The notes under the pieces were generated by a model. That model was not told the DNA's origin, did no database searches, and saw only the letters and a program-made list of their open reading frames with translations. Positions 50,969-59,654 of a stretch of DNA of 64,000 bases are shown piece by piece; within the stretch, counting starts at the first letter, position 1, and each line of letters starts with the position of its first letter. The DNA lies in the NCBI GenBank assembly GCA_016716385.1, contig JADJWL010000010.1:145790-209789 (forward strand). Reading direction: 5' to 3'. This stretch comes from Bryobacterales bacterium. Its GTDB lineage: Bacteria; Acidobacteriota; Terriglobia; Bryobacterales; Bryobacteraceae. The position numbers were made by a program, and so were the translations under genes.

Positions 50969-53425
50969 CTATTGTTTCACGGGAGCGATGCGCCAGATAT
51001 CACGCGCGTACTCGGCCACGGTCCGATCGCTGCTGAACTTTCCCATCCGTGCGACATTCAGAATCGCCTTCCGCGTCCACACAGCCGGGCGCAGAAACTC
51101 TTCCTCGACCGCGCGCTGCTCCGCAACGTAGGCGTCGAGGTCGTTCAGATGGCAGTAGAAGTCACCCTGTTCGAGGATGCTGCTCCAGATCGGCCGGAAG
51201 ACGCCCGGTTCACGGCGGTTGAAGCGGTCCCCCGCGATCGCATCCATCACGCGACGCGCCGCTTCGCTCGAGTCATAAAAGCGCCACGGATCAGGCTTTT
51301 CCCGGGCAGCCGCCACCTGTTCGGCGGTCAGTCCGAAGATGAAGATGTTCTCCGCCCCGACCTCCTGGCGGATCTCGACATTCGCACCATCCAGTGTGCC
51401 AATCGTCAGAGCTCCGTTCATGGCAAACTTCATGTTTCCCGTGCCGGACGCCTCCATGCCGGCGGTGGAGATCTGCTCGCTCAAATCGACCCCGGGAATC
51501 ATCTTCTCCGCCAGCGACACCCGGTAGTCCGGCAGGAACGCCACCCGCAGCCAGCGGCTCGCCCGCGCGTCGGCACGGATGGTTTCGCCCACACGGTGGA
51601 TCAGCAGGATGATCAACTTCGCCAGATGGTAGCCCGGCGCGGCCTTCCCGGCCAGGATGAACGACCGTGGCACCGGCGGTTCATAGCCATCCTCGACGAT
51701 GCGCAGATACTGGTGGATCACGTACATGACCTTCAGCAATTGCCGCTTGTACTGGTGGATGCGCTTGGCGAGCCCGCCGAATAGCGATTCCGGGTCCGTG
51801 GCGATGCCGATCAAGTCACCGATGAGGTGGGCGAGGCGTTCCTTGTTCCCACGTTTCACCCGGCGGAAGTCCTCCTGAAACCCGGCGTCCCCGGCGAAGC
51901 GTTCGACTTCCCGCACGCGGCTGAAATCCGTGAGCCACCCGTCTCCTGCAACGTTCGTGATGAGCTTCGCCAGTCCGGGATTGGCGTAGGCAAGCCAGCG
52001 CCGGTGGGTCACGCCGTTGGTCTTGTTCTGAAACCGGTCCGGCCAGTACGCGGCAAAGTCGGGGACCAGCCGTGTCCGCACCAATTCCGAATGCAGTGCT
52101 GCGACGCCGTTGACGGAATGGCTGCCCACGATCGCCAGGTGGGCCATGCGGATCGACTTCTCGGGCGTCTCTTCCACAAGCGACATTCTCCGGGCAAGGT
52201 CGTCGTCCCCGGCGTGGCGCCGCCGGACTCCCTGAAGAAAGCGGTGGTTGATTTCGTAGATGATCTGCAAGTGGCGTGGCAGGACGTGTTCCATCAGCCG
52301 CACGGGCCACTTCTCCAGCGCTTCGGGAAGCAGCGTGTGATTCGTGAACGCGCACACACCCTGGGTGATCTCCCAGGCGTTCTCCCAGCGCAGATCCCAC
52401 TCGTCAACCAGGTGGCGCATCAACGCTGCGACGGCGAGCGCAGGATGCGTGTCATTCATCTGCAGAGCCACCTTGTCCGGCAGTTGTTCCGGCGCGTGAC
52501 CCTCTTTTCGGAAGCGCTGCAGGATGTCCCGCAGGGCGCAGGCGACGAGGAAGTACTCCTGAATCAATCGCAGTTCACGTCCCTTGGGTACCTCGTCGGC
52601 CGGATAGAGCACTTTGGAAATCGTCTCGGAGTAGATCTTCATCTCGACGGCGCGGACGTAGTCGCCCGAGTTGAAGATCCGCATGTTGAACTCGTCCGAA
52701 GAGCGGGCGGAGAACAGACGCAAGGTGTTCACCGTGCGTCCGCCATAGCCGACGACGGGCACATCGTACGGAACGCCCAGGATGAGCTGCCAGTCCAGCC
52801 ACATGGGATTGTAGTTGCCCGACCGGTCGCGGCCGTCGACGATCCTGCCGTAGAGCGGCACCATGCACATTTCATCGCGCCGCTCGATGTGCCAGGGCGA
52901 TTCGTGAGCGGCCCAGTGATCGGGGCGCTCCTTCTGGTGTCCGTCCTCGATCTCCTGACGGAAGAGCCCAAACTCGTAGTTGATTCCGTAGCCGTAGGCA
53001 GGCATGCTATGCGTTGCCAGCGACTCCAGGAAACAGGCTGCGAGGCGCCCGAGGCCGCCGTTGCCGAGCGCTGCGTCGTTCTCCGCATCGGCCAGGTCTT
53101 CAACGTCCTGGCCGAATTCGGCGGCGGCGGCGCGTGCCGCTTCGTAAACTCCCAGGTTGTGCAGATTGTTGCGCAGCGACTGCCCGATCAAAAACTCCGC
53201 CGAAAGATAGTAGACGCGTTTGGCCTTGGCGCGCCGGTAGCGCTCCTCGGTCTCGAACATGCCGTCAATCAGGAGCGGGCGGACGGCCAGGGTCAGGGCG
53301 CTGAGAATATCGCAGCGTCCGGCATTTTCGCGCTGCTTGCCGAGGCTGTAGCGGAGGTGGTAGCCGGCGCGCCGGACAATCTCCTCAACTGAGTCCGGGG
53401 ATACGTTCAGGGGAACTGCTTGCAT
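50969..53425 (-). CDS. glgP: Glycogen/starch phosphorylase
   Basis: This 818-residue enzyme releases glucose 1-phosphate from alpha-1,4-glucans. Key segments are VYYLSAEFLIGQSLRNNLHNLG, NDAALGNGGLGRLAACFLES, YGYGINYEFGLFRQ, FHPAL-type region replaced by MNDTHPALAVAALMRHL, and the PLP-lysine region MEASGTGNMKFAMNGALTIGTLDGANVEI. Length and order fit the GT35 family. A strong AGGAGG precedes ATG 53425. The upstream DisA-like gene is 27 nt away and the STAS gene 10 nt downstream, so glgP is embedded in a signalling operon. The family is cytoplasmic and homodimeric. Confidence 0.96.
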   Translation of the reverse strand: MQAVPLNVSPDSVEEIVRRAGYHLRYSLGKQRENAGRCDILSALTLAVRPLLIDGMFETEERYRRAKAKRVYYLSAEFLIGQSLRNNLHNLGVYEAARAAAAEFGQDVEDLADAENDAALGNGGLGRLAACFLESLATHSMPAYGYGINYEFGLFRQEIEDGHQKERPDHWAAHESPWHIERRDEMCMVPLYGRIVDGRDRSGNYNPMWLDWQLILGVPYDVPVVGYGGRTVNTLRLFSARSSDEFNMRIFNSGDYVRAVEMKIYSETISKVLYPADEVPKGRELRLIQEYFLVACALRDILQRFRKEGHAPEQLPDKVALQMNDTHPALAVAALMRHLVDEWDLRWENAWEITQGVCAFTNHTLLPEALEKWPVRLMEHVLPRHLQIIYEINHRFLQGVRRRHAGDDDLARRMSLVEETPEKSIRMAHLAIVGSHSVNGVAALHSELVRTRLVPDFAAYWPDRFQNKTNGVTHRRWLAYANPGLAKLITNVAGDGWLTDFSRVREVERFAGDAGFQEDFRRVKRGNKERLAHLIGDLIGIATDPESLFGGLAKRIHQYKRQLLKVMYVIHQYLRIVEDGYEPPVPRSFILAGKAAPGYHLAKLIILLIHRVGETIRADARASRWLRVAFLPDYRVSLAEKMIPGVDLSEQISTAGMEASGTGNMKFAMNGALTIGTLDGANVEIRQEVGAENIFIFGLTAEQVAAAREKPDPWRFYDSSEAARRVMDAIAGDRFNRREPGVFRPIWSSILEQGDFYCHLNDLDAYVAEQRAVEEEFLRPAVWTRKAILNVARMGKFSSDRTVAEYARDIWRIAPVKQ

Positions 53426-53452
53426 GGAGCCTCCTGTTGGTTTGATGCTGCG

Positions 53453-54826
53453 TTACATTTCCCAGACCTGCCTTCCGGCGCGAAAAAAGGAGACGATTCC
53501 GTCCTCGCTGATCTTCAGCACCAGACCGGCACGCGACGCGGAGACGGCGGCGGTGGTGCGTCCGCCCTCGACGCGCACGGCGGGGGAGAATGAGTCACGG
53601 TCATGTTGGAGGATCGCACCGAAGGAAAGGAGCTGGCCCTGCCGGTCAAGCAGGATCGCGCCGTCCATCGAGGCGATGGTTTCCAGAACGTTGGGCGGCA
53701 GTTCGAAAACGGTTTTGCCGCGGAGTAGATAGTGGATCTGCGTCTTGTCGACCGAGTCGGTGACGGGCGCCTCTTTGCGCAGGCGATCGCGCGGCTGCAG
53801 AATCGCGTCGCCATCCTCGGGCGTCTCCACCACCACGAACAGACCGCCCTTCCGCTTCTCCGTCAGGTTGAGGCTGGCAGTGAACAGAATCTCGGCCAAT
53901 CTGGGATCGCCAATCGCCTGGCGCCAGGCGACGTACTTTTCTTCCGATTCGGTGAGCCGCCAGCGGCCTCCGAGATAGTTGAACAGCTGCGCTCCGCCTG
54001 CGAATACTTTAATCTCGCCGTTCGGGGTCAGCACGAGGCAGATGTGGCCGCCGCGCACCGTGGCGAGGCAGTGGTCCCGGTAGACACCTCCGGCGGGCGC
54101 GGGCAGGGAGAGGTCGGCGTACGGCCGGGACCAGTCGCGGACGTCGGTCAAGTCGACGAGCTTGCCCTGTCGATCCACCAGGAGCAGGGTGTCAACCCCG
54201 TCGGAGAGGCGTGCAAAACTCTTGATCGCCGTGAGGGCCGCATCGAAGCGCAAGGCGCGGTCCGGCGCGGGAACCTCCGGATGGCTGGCGTCCGGGTCGG
54301 CCCCCACAAGCAGGACACCGGTCGAGATACGGCGATTCTCATAGGTGCTGAGCGAGATGACGCGGAGTGTTTCGAGCGCGTCGGCGACGCGGTCCCCAGC
54401 GGCGGCCCGGCCCGGGTCCTCGTAGAGCTCGGGATCGAGGTACGCCGAAACCACGCGGTCCTCCGGAATGCCCCGCAGCAGCTTCATCCCGCCCGCGGCG
54501 GCGCCCGGACTCCGCAGCAACTCATAGCGGGCGCGTAGCGTGGCCCCGACGGCCGATAGCAGCCGGATCTCCTCCATGCCGAAAGCGCCTACGGCACGGC
54601 GCAGCACGTACCGCTGGCCAAACCAGGACAGTTGGAGGGACCCGTCGTGGCGCAGGCTCAATTCGAAATCAAGGCTGCCCTCGGGGTCGGGACCGGCCAC
54701 CTGCAGATGACTGTCGGGGAGGAAATAGCGGACGCCGTTCTCGAGCAACTCGAGATATAGGGCAACGACCCCGTCCATCAGGAGGGCGGAGTGGTCGGCC
54801 GCCATCATCTGGTGCGCGGGCCCCAC
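53453..54826 (-). CDS. Protein with two tandem degenerate DisA/DAC-like domains
   Basis: This 457-residue cytoplasmic protein has at its C-terminus (about 310-457) a segment shaped like the diadenylate cyclase (DisA_N) domain: GGLFVVVETPEDGD, ELPPNVLETIASMDGAILLDRQG (with DGA 388-390), LLSFGAIL, GGRTTAAVSASR, GLVLKISEDGIVSFF. The catalytic RHR of true cyclases (GTRHRAA) is changed to GGRTTAA, so synthesis is unlikely. A second weaker copy lies at 155-290 (GVLLVGAD, LSDGVDTLLLVDRQGKLVDL, CLVLTPNGEIKVFAGG). Residues 1-150 are of no known type. Non-catalytic DAC-like sensor domains are described in databases. It overlaps the dipeptidase gene by 22 nt and precedes glgP by 27 nt, so it may sense a nucleotide signal that controls glycogen use. 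Mechanism unknown. Confidence 0.7.
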   Translation of the reverse strand: MGPAHQMMAADHSALLMDGVVALYLELLENGVRYFLPDSHLQVAGPDPEGSLDFELSLRHDGSLQLSWFGQRYVLRRAVGAFGMEEIRLLSAVGATLRARYELLRSPGAAAGGMKLLRGIPEDRVVSAYLDPELYEDPGRAAAGDRVADALETLRVISLSTYENRRISTGVLLVGADPDASHPEVPAPDRALRFDAALTAIKSFARLSDGVDTLLLVDRQGKLVDLTDVRDWSRPYADLSLPAPAGGVYRDHCLATVRGGHICLVLTPNGEIKVFAGGAQLFNYLGGRWRLTESEEKYVAWRQAIGDPRLAEILFTASLNLTEKRKGGLFVVVETPEDGDAILQPRDRLRKEAPVTDSVDKTQIHYLLRGKTVFELPPNVLETIASMDGAILLDRQGQLLSFGAILQHDRDSFSPAVRVEGGRTTAAVSASRAGLVLKISEDGIVSFFRAGRQVWEM

Positions 54827-55878
54827 GCTTCCCGGAAGAAGCGCAGCCAGTTTCCGTGAAAGACTCCCGCGATGTCGCTATCGGAATAGCCGCGTCCGGA
54901 GAGCAGGGGAGCAAGCTTCTGCAAATCGGCGATGGTGTCGAGATCGTGCGGGCACTGCTCAGTGCCATAGCCGCCGTCAAGATCGCTGCCGATGGCAACG
55001 TGGCTCGCATTGCCGGCGAGCTGGCAGATGTGGTCGATGTGATCGGCGACGTCCTCGAAACTGACGACCGTGTTCGATGTCTCGCCGCGCACCCACCCGC
55101 CCGGATACAGCATCCAGGCGTCAAGCGCCACGCCGATGACGGCGCCGCGGGCGACCAGCGTCCGGATCTGCGGGTCCGTGAGCTGGCGCTGGTGATCAAC
55201 GAGGGCGCGGCAGTTGTGATGGCTGGCCATCACGAAACCGCCGAACAAACCCAGCGCTTCGTCAAAGGCCTGGTCGGCGAAATGGGTGACATCAAGGATC
55301 ATCCCCACGGCTTCCATCGCTCTGAGGAGGGCGGGGCCGTCCGGGAGCAGGCCGCCAGGCGACCCGGTCCCGTGAGCATAAGCGCTCACGCCATAGTGCA
55401 CCGGACCCACGGCGCGCAGGCCGCGCTCCCACCACAGCGGGATGTCCGCCGGGGAGAGAATGGGGTCGGCGCCCTCCATGCTGACGACGAGGCCGATGGG
55501 GGCGGTGGCCCGATCGGCGTCCCAGGCGGCGACGCAGGCATCGAGACTGGGTCTGTCCCCGATCAGCCGGATGTGGCCCTGCCGTTCAAGTAACTGGTAG
55601 TAGGCGAGTTGGCCAAGCGTCATGGCCGACGCCATCTCGCGCGTGCGGAAATCGAGGCCGGGGTACCCGCCCTCGGGGTTGCCGCGCGCCAGCACGGTGC
55701 CGAGACAGATCCCGACGTTGCCTCGCCGCATGTCGGGGAGGGACACGGTGTTGGTGGCGCGTCCTTTTTCCGTCATCCCGACCTCCGTGCGGCGGATCTC
55801 GGGGACCGTCCGTGTGAGGTCCCGGTTCCAGCCGAGTGCGTTCCAGGAAAGGTCGAGATGCGAGTCAATGAGGAGCAT
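54805..55878 (-). CDS. Membrane dipeptidase family (peptidase M19)
   Basis: This 357-residue protein is a zinc-dependent dipeptidase of the renal type. Motifs are DSHLDLSWNALG (HxD metal ligands), VVSMEGADPI (bridging Glu), LDVTHFADQAFDEAL (His), VMASHHNCRALVDHQRQLTD (His) and AIGSDLDGGYG (Asp). M19 enzymes cleave dipeptides including some with D-residues or beta-lactams. No signal peptide is seen, so it is probably cytoplasmic. It is the first gene of the five-gene minus-strand operon that includes glgP. A REP-like palindrome ends directly at its start codon (55879), leaving no Shine-Dalgarno sequence. Confidence 0.9.
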   Translation of the reverse strand: MLLIDSHLDLSWNALGWNRDLTRTVPEIRRTEVGMTEKGRATNTVSLPDMRRGNVGICLGTVLARGNPEGGYPGLDFRTREMASAMTLGQLAYYQLLERQGHIRLIGDRPSLDACVAAWDADRATAPIGLVVSMEGADPILSPADIPLWWERGLRAVGPVHYGVSAYAHGTGSPGGLLPDGPALLRAMEAVGMILDVTHFADQAFDEALGLFGGFVMASHHNCRALVDHQRQLTDPQIRTLVARGAVIGVALDAWMLYPGGWVRGETSNTVVSFEDVADHIDHICQLAGNASHVAIGSDLDGGYGTEQCPHDLDTIADLQKLAPLLSGRGYSDSDIAGVFHGNWLRFFREAWGPRTR

Positions 55879-55900
55879 AAAGGGGGACAGTCCCTATTTT
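55879..55900. repeat. REP-like palindrome next to the dipeptidase start
   Basis: AAAGGGGGACAGTCCCTATTTT contains the same core (GGGAC-A-GTCCC) as the copies at 49273-49352. Its first base is adjacent to the dipeptidase ATG on the minus strand, so it forms the whole upstream untranslated end of that operon. Confidence 0.55.
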
Positions 55901-55952
55901 CGAGGATAGCATCCGCGATCACGTCAGCCTTGCCGCTGCGACCGGCACTTCA

Positions 55953-56387
55953 TCAAATCTTCGCCTTCGGAAACCTCTCCCGCATCCACTCGGCAAAGGC
56001 GGCGGGAGCCGCCATCGTCGACAGGCGGCTTTGGCGGACCAGGGACCAGTCATCGAACAGGCCCAAAGCCTTGATCTCCCTGAGGGTGACCGGAGGGTCG
56101 AGCCGCCGCACGAACTGCAGGTCGATTACGGTACGCTTCGGGTCATCCGGGTGTTTCGGGTCCGGGTAGGGGTCCGAGACGGCATCGGCGACGCCCAGCA
56201 CCGCCGCTTCTCCCATGCTGTGGTAGATGAAGACGCGATCTCCGGGACGCATGGCCCGGATGGCCTGCAATGCCTGCGGATTCTTGACGCCATCCCAGAC
56301 GGTGCGTCCCTCCCGCTCGAAATCCGCGATCGAGTACGTGTCCGGATCGGTCTTTGCCAGGAAGTAGTTTCGCTTCTGTTTCGCCAT
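55953..56387 (-). CDS. EVE-domain RNA/DNA-modification-reader-like protein
   Basis: This 144-residue protein is a single EVE domain: YFLAKTDPDTYSIADFEREGRTVWDGVKNPQALQAIRAM (in parts), GDRVFIYHSMGEAAVLGVADAV, DPKRTVIDLQFVRRLDPPVTL and KALGLFDDWSLVRQSRLS. The EVE fold is related to PUA and YTH domains and is thought to bind modified bases in nucleic acid. It is a stand-alone copy, similar in length to thymocyte nuclear protein 1-type members. GAGG precedes ATG 56387. It is divergent from the polysaccharide-export operon by about 70 nt. No restriction or modification gene is adjacent. Confidence 0.88.
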   Translation of the reverse strand: MAKQKRNYFLAKTDPDTYSIADFEREGRTVWDGVKNPQALQAIRAMRPGDRVFIYHSMGEAAVLGVADAVSDPYPDPKHPDDPKRTVIDLQFVRRLDPPVTLREIKALGLFDDWSLVRQSRLSTMAAPAAFAEWMRERFPKAKI

Positions 56388-56426
56388 GTTTCTGTCCTCG
56401 GTCTCGTGGAGCCCTTTTGTGCACAA

Positions 56427-56455
56427 TTGGATGGGAACACCGCTTAGAGTACAAT
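56427..56455 (+). promoter_or_regulatory. Promoter of the polysaccharide-export operon
   Basis: TTGGAT (56427-56432) and TACAAT (56450-56455) are 17 bases apart. The -10 ends six bases before GTG 56462, so the message would start at or next to that codon, giving a leaderless transcript. Confidence 0.55.
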
Positions 56456-56461
56456 GTGGAT

Positions 56462-57082
56462 GTGTCGGAGGTCTATCGCCCGGTCCCTGCCTGTGTGTTC
56501 GCCGTGACCGCACTGCTGCTGGCAGCCGGTGGCGCGCTTTTCGCTCAGGAAGCTCCCGCATCCCAGGAGGCTCCGTCCCAGGAGTCCGCCGATTCCAAAG
56601 CTGACCCGAAGTCCTACCTGATTGGCCCGGAAGATGTTCTCCTGATCCGCGTGTGGCGTGAACCGGAGTTGTCCGGTACCGTTACGGTCCGTCCGGACGG
56701 CAAGGTCACGATGCAGCTTCTCCGGGAAGTGCACGCTGAGGACAAGACGCCGGAAGTGCTTGCCGAGGAGATCCGCAAGGGTCTTGAGGAGAAGTATCTC
56801 AAGAATCCGCAGGTCACCGTAACCGTCGTCGAGATCCGAAGCAAGAAGTACTACCTGCAAGGGGAAGTTGGCCGTCCTGGCGCCTATCCGTTGCTCAATC
56901 CCACGACCGTCCTCGAAGCGTTGGTAAACGCGGGAGGTTTCCGCGAGTTCGCCAACCAGAAAGGCATCATCGTGATGCGCAAGGGAGAGCGGTTCAAGTT
57001 CAACTACAAAGACGTCATCCGGGGCAAGAAGATGGAGCAGAACATCCTGCTCGAACCCGGCGACATCATTATTGTCCCTTGA
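56462..57082 (+). CDS. Polysaccharide biosynthesis/export protein (Wza-like)
   Basis: This 206-residue protein has a signal peptide (ALLLAAGGALFAQE), then the polysaccharide export domain with KSYLIGPEDVLLIRVWREPELSGTVTVRPDGKVTMQLL, and two SLBB-like beta-grasp segments (YLQGEVGRPGAYPL and PGDIIIV). It is shorter than E. coli Wza and lacks its C-terminal outer-membrane helix, as in many small OPX proteins. It should form the periplasmic/outer-membrane exit for a capsule or exopolysaccharide. GTG 56462 was chosen because of the promoter; GTG 56456 is also possible. It precedes the chain-length gene by 24 nt. Confidence 0.88.
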   Translation: MSEVYRPVPACVFAVTALLLAAGGALFAQEAPASQEAPSQESADSKADPKSYLIGPEDVLLIRVWREPELSGTVTVRPDGKVTMQLLREVHAEDKTPEVLAEEIRKGLEEKYLKNPQVTVTVVEIRSKKYYLQGEVGRPGAYPLLNPTTVLEALVNAGGFREFANQKGIIVMRKGERFKFNYKDVIRGKKMEQNILLEPGDIIIVP

Positions 57083-57106
57083 GCAAACTGACGATCTATT
57101 AGGACG

Positions 57107-58753
57107 ATGCAGCCGAAGCCCGACTATTTGAACGTTCCGCGGCGGGAACTCGACGTTGAGGATTACGTTGACATTCTGCGCCGGCACTGGATGTGGATTG
57201 CCGGACCTACGTTTCTGGGTCTGGTCGTAGCGGTAGTCGTGGCGTTCTTGTGGCCGGACACGTATGTGTCGCGCGCCGTCATGCGGATCACGCCGCCACA
57301 GGTTCCGCAGCGTGTGGTGCCTTCGAACTTCAGCCTCGAACTGCGGGAGCGGCTGCTTACGATGCGCCAGGATGTCACCAGCCGGGGCAAGCTGATTGAC
57401 ATGGTGAAGAAGTACAACCTCTACCCGAAGCAGCAGGAGAAGCGCCCGCTCGAAGATATCGTCGAGGATATGCGGCGCGATATCGCCATCGATCCGGTGG
57501 ACATCGGGATGGCCCGGCAGCCGCAGGGAGCCACGGCGTTTCGCATCGAGTTCTCCTATTCGGACCGCAAGGCGGCGCAGAGCGTGGTCAATGAAATTGT
57601 CGGTGCGTTCACGAGCCAGAACGTTGTGGACCGCCGGCAGAAGTCGCGCATCACGTCTGAGTTCCTGGGCGAAGAGCTTCGCACGGCGAAGCTGGAACTC
57701 GACCGCATCGAGGGCGAGTTGACGGCCTTTAAGATGAGCAATGCCGGATCGATGCCGGAAGAGCTGCAGGCGAATCTGCAGGTGCAGCGTTCGTACGAGA
57801 TGCAGTTGAGCAGCGTGCAGGATGCGCTCAACCGAAGCCAGCAGGACAGGATGATGCTGGATACCCAACTCGAAAACCTTCGGTCCCAGTTGGACTCTCT
57901 GGTCACGACTACCGAGATTCGCGAGGAATACCTGGAGAGCCCCAGGCTGGCCGAACTGACGGCGGAAGTGCGGGCGCTCGAAGCGAAGCTCGTCGGGTTG
58001 CGCGAGCAATACCGTCCCGAGCATCCGGATATCATCGCCGCCGCGGGGCGCCTCGAGACCCTGCGCGCGGAGCGTGACGCCATGATGGCCGCCGAAGACC
58101 AGGCGCGCCGGTCGGTGGGCAAGCGCACGATCGTCAACCGTGAGGCGGAGCAGCGGCGGCTGGAGGTGACGGCCCAGATCAACTCGGTCCAGACGCGCAT
58201 TCAGGCGATCCAGGTAGCGGACGACGATCGCCTCAAGACCCAGCAGCAGCTCAATGAGGCGATGCGCGCAGTCATGGCGCGCATCCAGATGAGTCCGATG
58301 ATGCAGGGGGAATATGCGAAGCTGTCGCGCGATTACAGCCAGGCAAAGCAGCACTACGACGAACTCAATCAGAAAATGAGTCAAGCCGAGGTGGCGAACC
58401 GTCTCGAAGACCGGAGCGCCGGCGAGAATCTCGAAGTGCTCGACACGGCGTCCCTGCCGACGGCTCCTGCGAAGCCCAACCGCTGGCTGATTGTGGGGGC
58501 GGGTCTGGCGATCGGTCTTGCGGTCGGCATTTCCCTGGCCGGTTTCCGTGAAGTGAAAGACACGACGATGAAGGGCCTTAAGGACGTTCGCGCCTATACC
58601 GATCTGCCCGTGCTGAGCAGCGTCCCCCTGCTCGAGAATGCCCTGCTGGTGCGGCGCAAGCGGAGGCTGACATGGCTGGCCTGGTCGAGCGCGACGATTC
58701 TGGGCGTGATCGCGATGTCGGGATCGGTGTACTACTACATTTGGGGCCGCTAG
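57107..58753 (+). CDS. Polysaccharide chain-length determinant (Wzz/GumC-like)
   Basis: This 548-residue inner-membrane protein has a first membrane segment (WMWIAGPTFLGLVVAVVVAFL, near 30-50), a periplasmic region with long coiled coils from about 170 to 430 (for example ELRTAKLELDRIEGELTAFK), a second segment near 470 (WLIVGAGLAIGLAVGISLAGF) and a third at the very end (WLAWSSATILGVIAMSGSVYYY). The order fits GumC/Wzz-type co-polymerases that set polymer length and couple to a tyrosine kinase. It is 24 nt after the OPX gene and 19 nt before the CpsD-like kinase gene, so the three form an export cassette. No glycosyltransferase or polymerase is in the window. Confidence 0.9.
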   Translation: MQPKPDYLNVPRRELDVEDYVDILRRHWMWIAGPTFLGLVVAVVVAFLWPDTYVSRAVMRITPPQVPQRVVPSNFSLELRERLLTMRQDVTSRGKLIDMVKKYNLYPKQQEKRPLEDIVEDMRRDIAIDPVDIGMARQPQGATAFRIEFSYSDRKAAQSVVNEIVGAFTSQNVVDRRQKSRITSEFLGEELRTAKLELDRIEGELTAFKMSNAGSMPEELQANLQVQRSYEMQLSSVQDALNRSQQDRMMLDTQLENLRSQLDSLVTTTEIREEYLESPRLAELTAEVRALEAKLVGLREQYRPEHPDIIAAAGRLETLRAERDAMMAAEDQARRSVGKRTIVNREAEQRRLEVTAQINSVQTRIQAIQVADDDRLKTQQQLNEAMRAVMARIQMSPMMQGEYAKLSRDYSQAKQHYDELNQKMSQAEVANRLEDRSAGENLEVLDTASLPTAPAKPNRWLIVGAGLAIGLAVGISLAGFREVKDTTMKGLKDVRAYTDLPVLSSVPLLENALLVRRKRRLTWLAWSSATILGVIAMSGSVYYYIWGR

Positions 58754-58772
58754 AGCGGGCTACGGAGGAACG

Positions 58773-59630
58773 ATGAGTCGTGTGCACGATGCGCTCCGCA
58801 GGGCGGGCCAGTCGGTTCGGGTGACCGGCGAAGATCTCGATCCGTCCCCCGCCGAAGTGCCGGTGCAACCCCCTGCCAGTAGTGTCGCGCGCACCTCGGT
58901 CTGGGATCTGGACGGTCTGCTCGACGGCGTGGAGGAAGTGCCGTTTACCCCCGCTCCGGAGTCTCACCTGATCGACTTGCACCGGCCGATGGAGACGCCG
59001 AGCGAGGAGTTCCGCAGCCTGCGCACCCGTCTCAATCACATGCAGACTCTGCAGCCGCTGCACACCGTGATCGTCACAAGCCCTTCGCCCGCCGAAGGCA
59101 AATCGTTCACGACGATGAACCTGGCCTTGGCCCAGTCGCATCTCGCGGATAACCTGGTCTTCTGCACGGACTTCGATTTGCGCCGGCCCACGCTGCACAA
59201 CCTGCTGCAACTCGACCGGGGTCCCGGGCTTTCCGATGTCCTGATGGGCGAGACGTCGCTCAAGAGCGCCATCCGCCGCGTGGCCGGCACGAACCTGTAC
59301 TTCCTCTCGGCCGGCGCTCCGGTGAAGAACCCTCTCGAACTGCTGAATCTGCGCGAAGTCAAGGCCATGTTCGAGGAACTGCCTTCGATCTTCAACTGGG
59401 TCTTCTGCGATTCGCCACCCCTGCTCTTTTCCGCGGACGCTAACCTGCTCTCCAGCTATGCCGACGGGACGCTGCTGGTCGTCCGTATTGGTTCGACGAC
59501 GATCGACACCGTCACGCGCGCCGTGCAGTCCCTCGATGAGAACAACCTCCTCGGCGTCGTCGCCAACGGAGCGCGCGCCGGGGAGTTGTACAGCAAGTAC
59601 ACCTACTACTACTCGCGCAAGGAAGAATAG
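58773..59630 (+). CDS. CpsD/CapB-family tyrosine-protein kinase
   Basis: This 285-residue protein has a bacterial tyrosine kinase (BY-kinase) P-loop, VTSPSPAEGKSFTTMNLA (Walker A, residues 104-121), Walker A prime CTDFDLRRPTLHNLL, Walker B VFCDSPPLL and a C-terminal Tyr cluster, YSKYTYYYSRKEE. These proteins autophosphorylate on that cluster and control chain length together with the membrane co-polymerase encoded upstream. It is the third gene of the cassette, 19 nt after the chain-length gene and 24 nt before nuoI. All the usual BY-kinase motifs are present. Confidence 0.9.
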   Translation: MSRVHDALRRAGQSVRVTGEDLDPSPAEVPVQPPASSVARTSVWDLDGLLDGVEEVPFTPAPESHLIDLHRPMETPSEEFRSLRTRLNHMQTLQPLHTVIVTSPSPAEGKSFTTMNLALAQSHLADNLVFCTDFDLRRPTLHNLLQLDRGPGLSDVLMGETSLKSAIRRVAGTNLYFLSAGAPVKNPLELLNLREVKAMFEELPSIFNWVFCDSPPLLFSADANLLSSYADGTLLVVRIGSTTIDTVTRAVQSLDENNLLGVVANGARAGELYSKYTYYYSRKEE

Positions 59631-59654
59631 CGCCTCGCGTTATCATAGGAGAGC

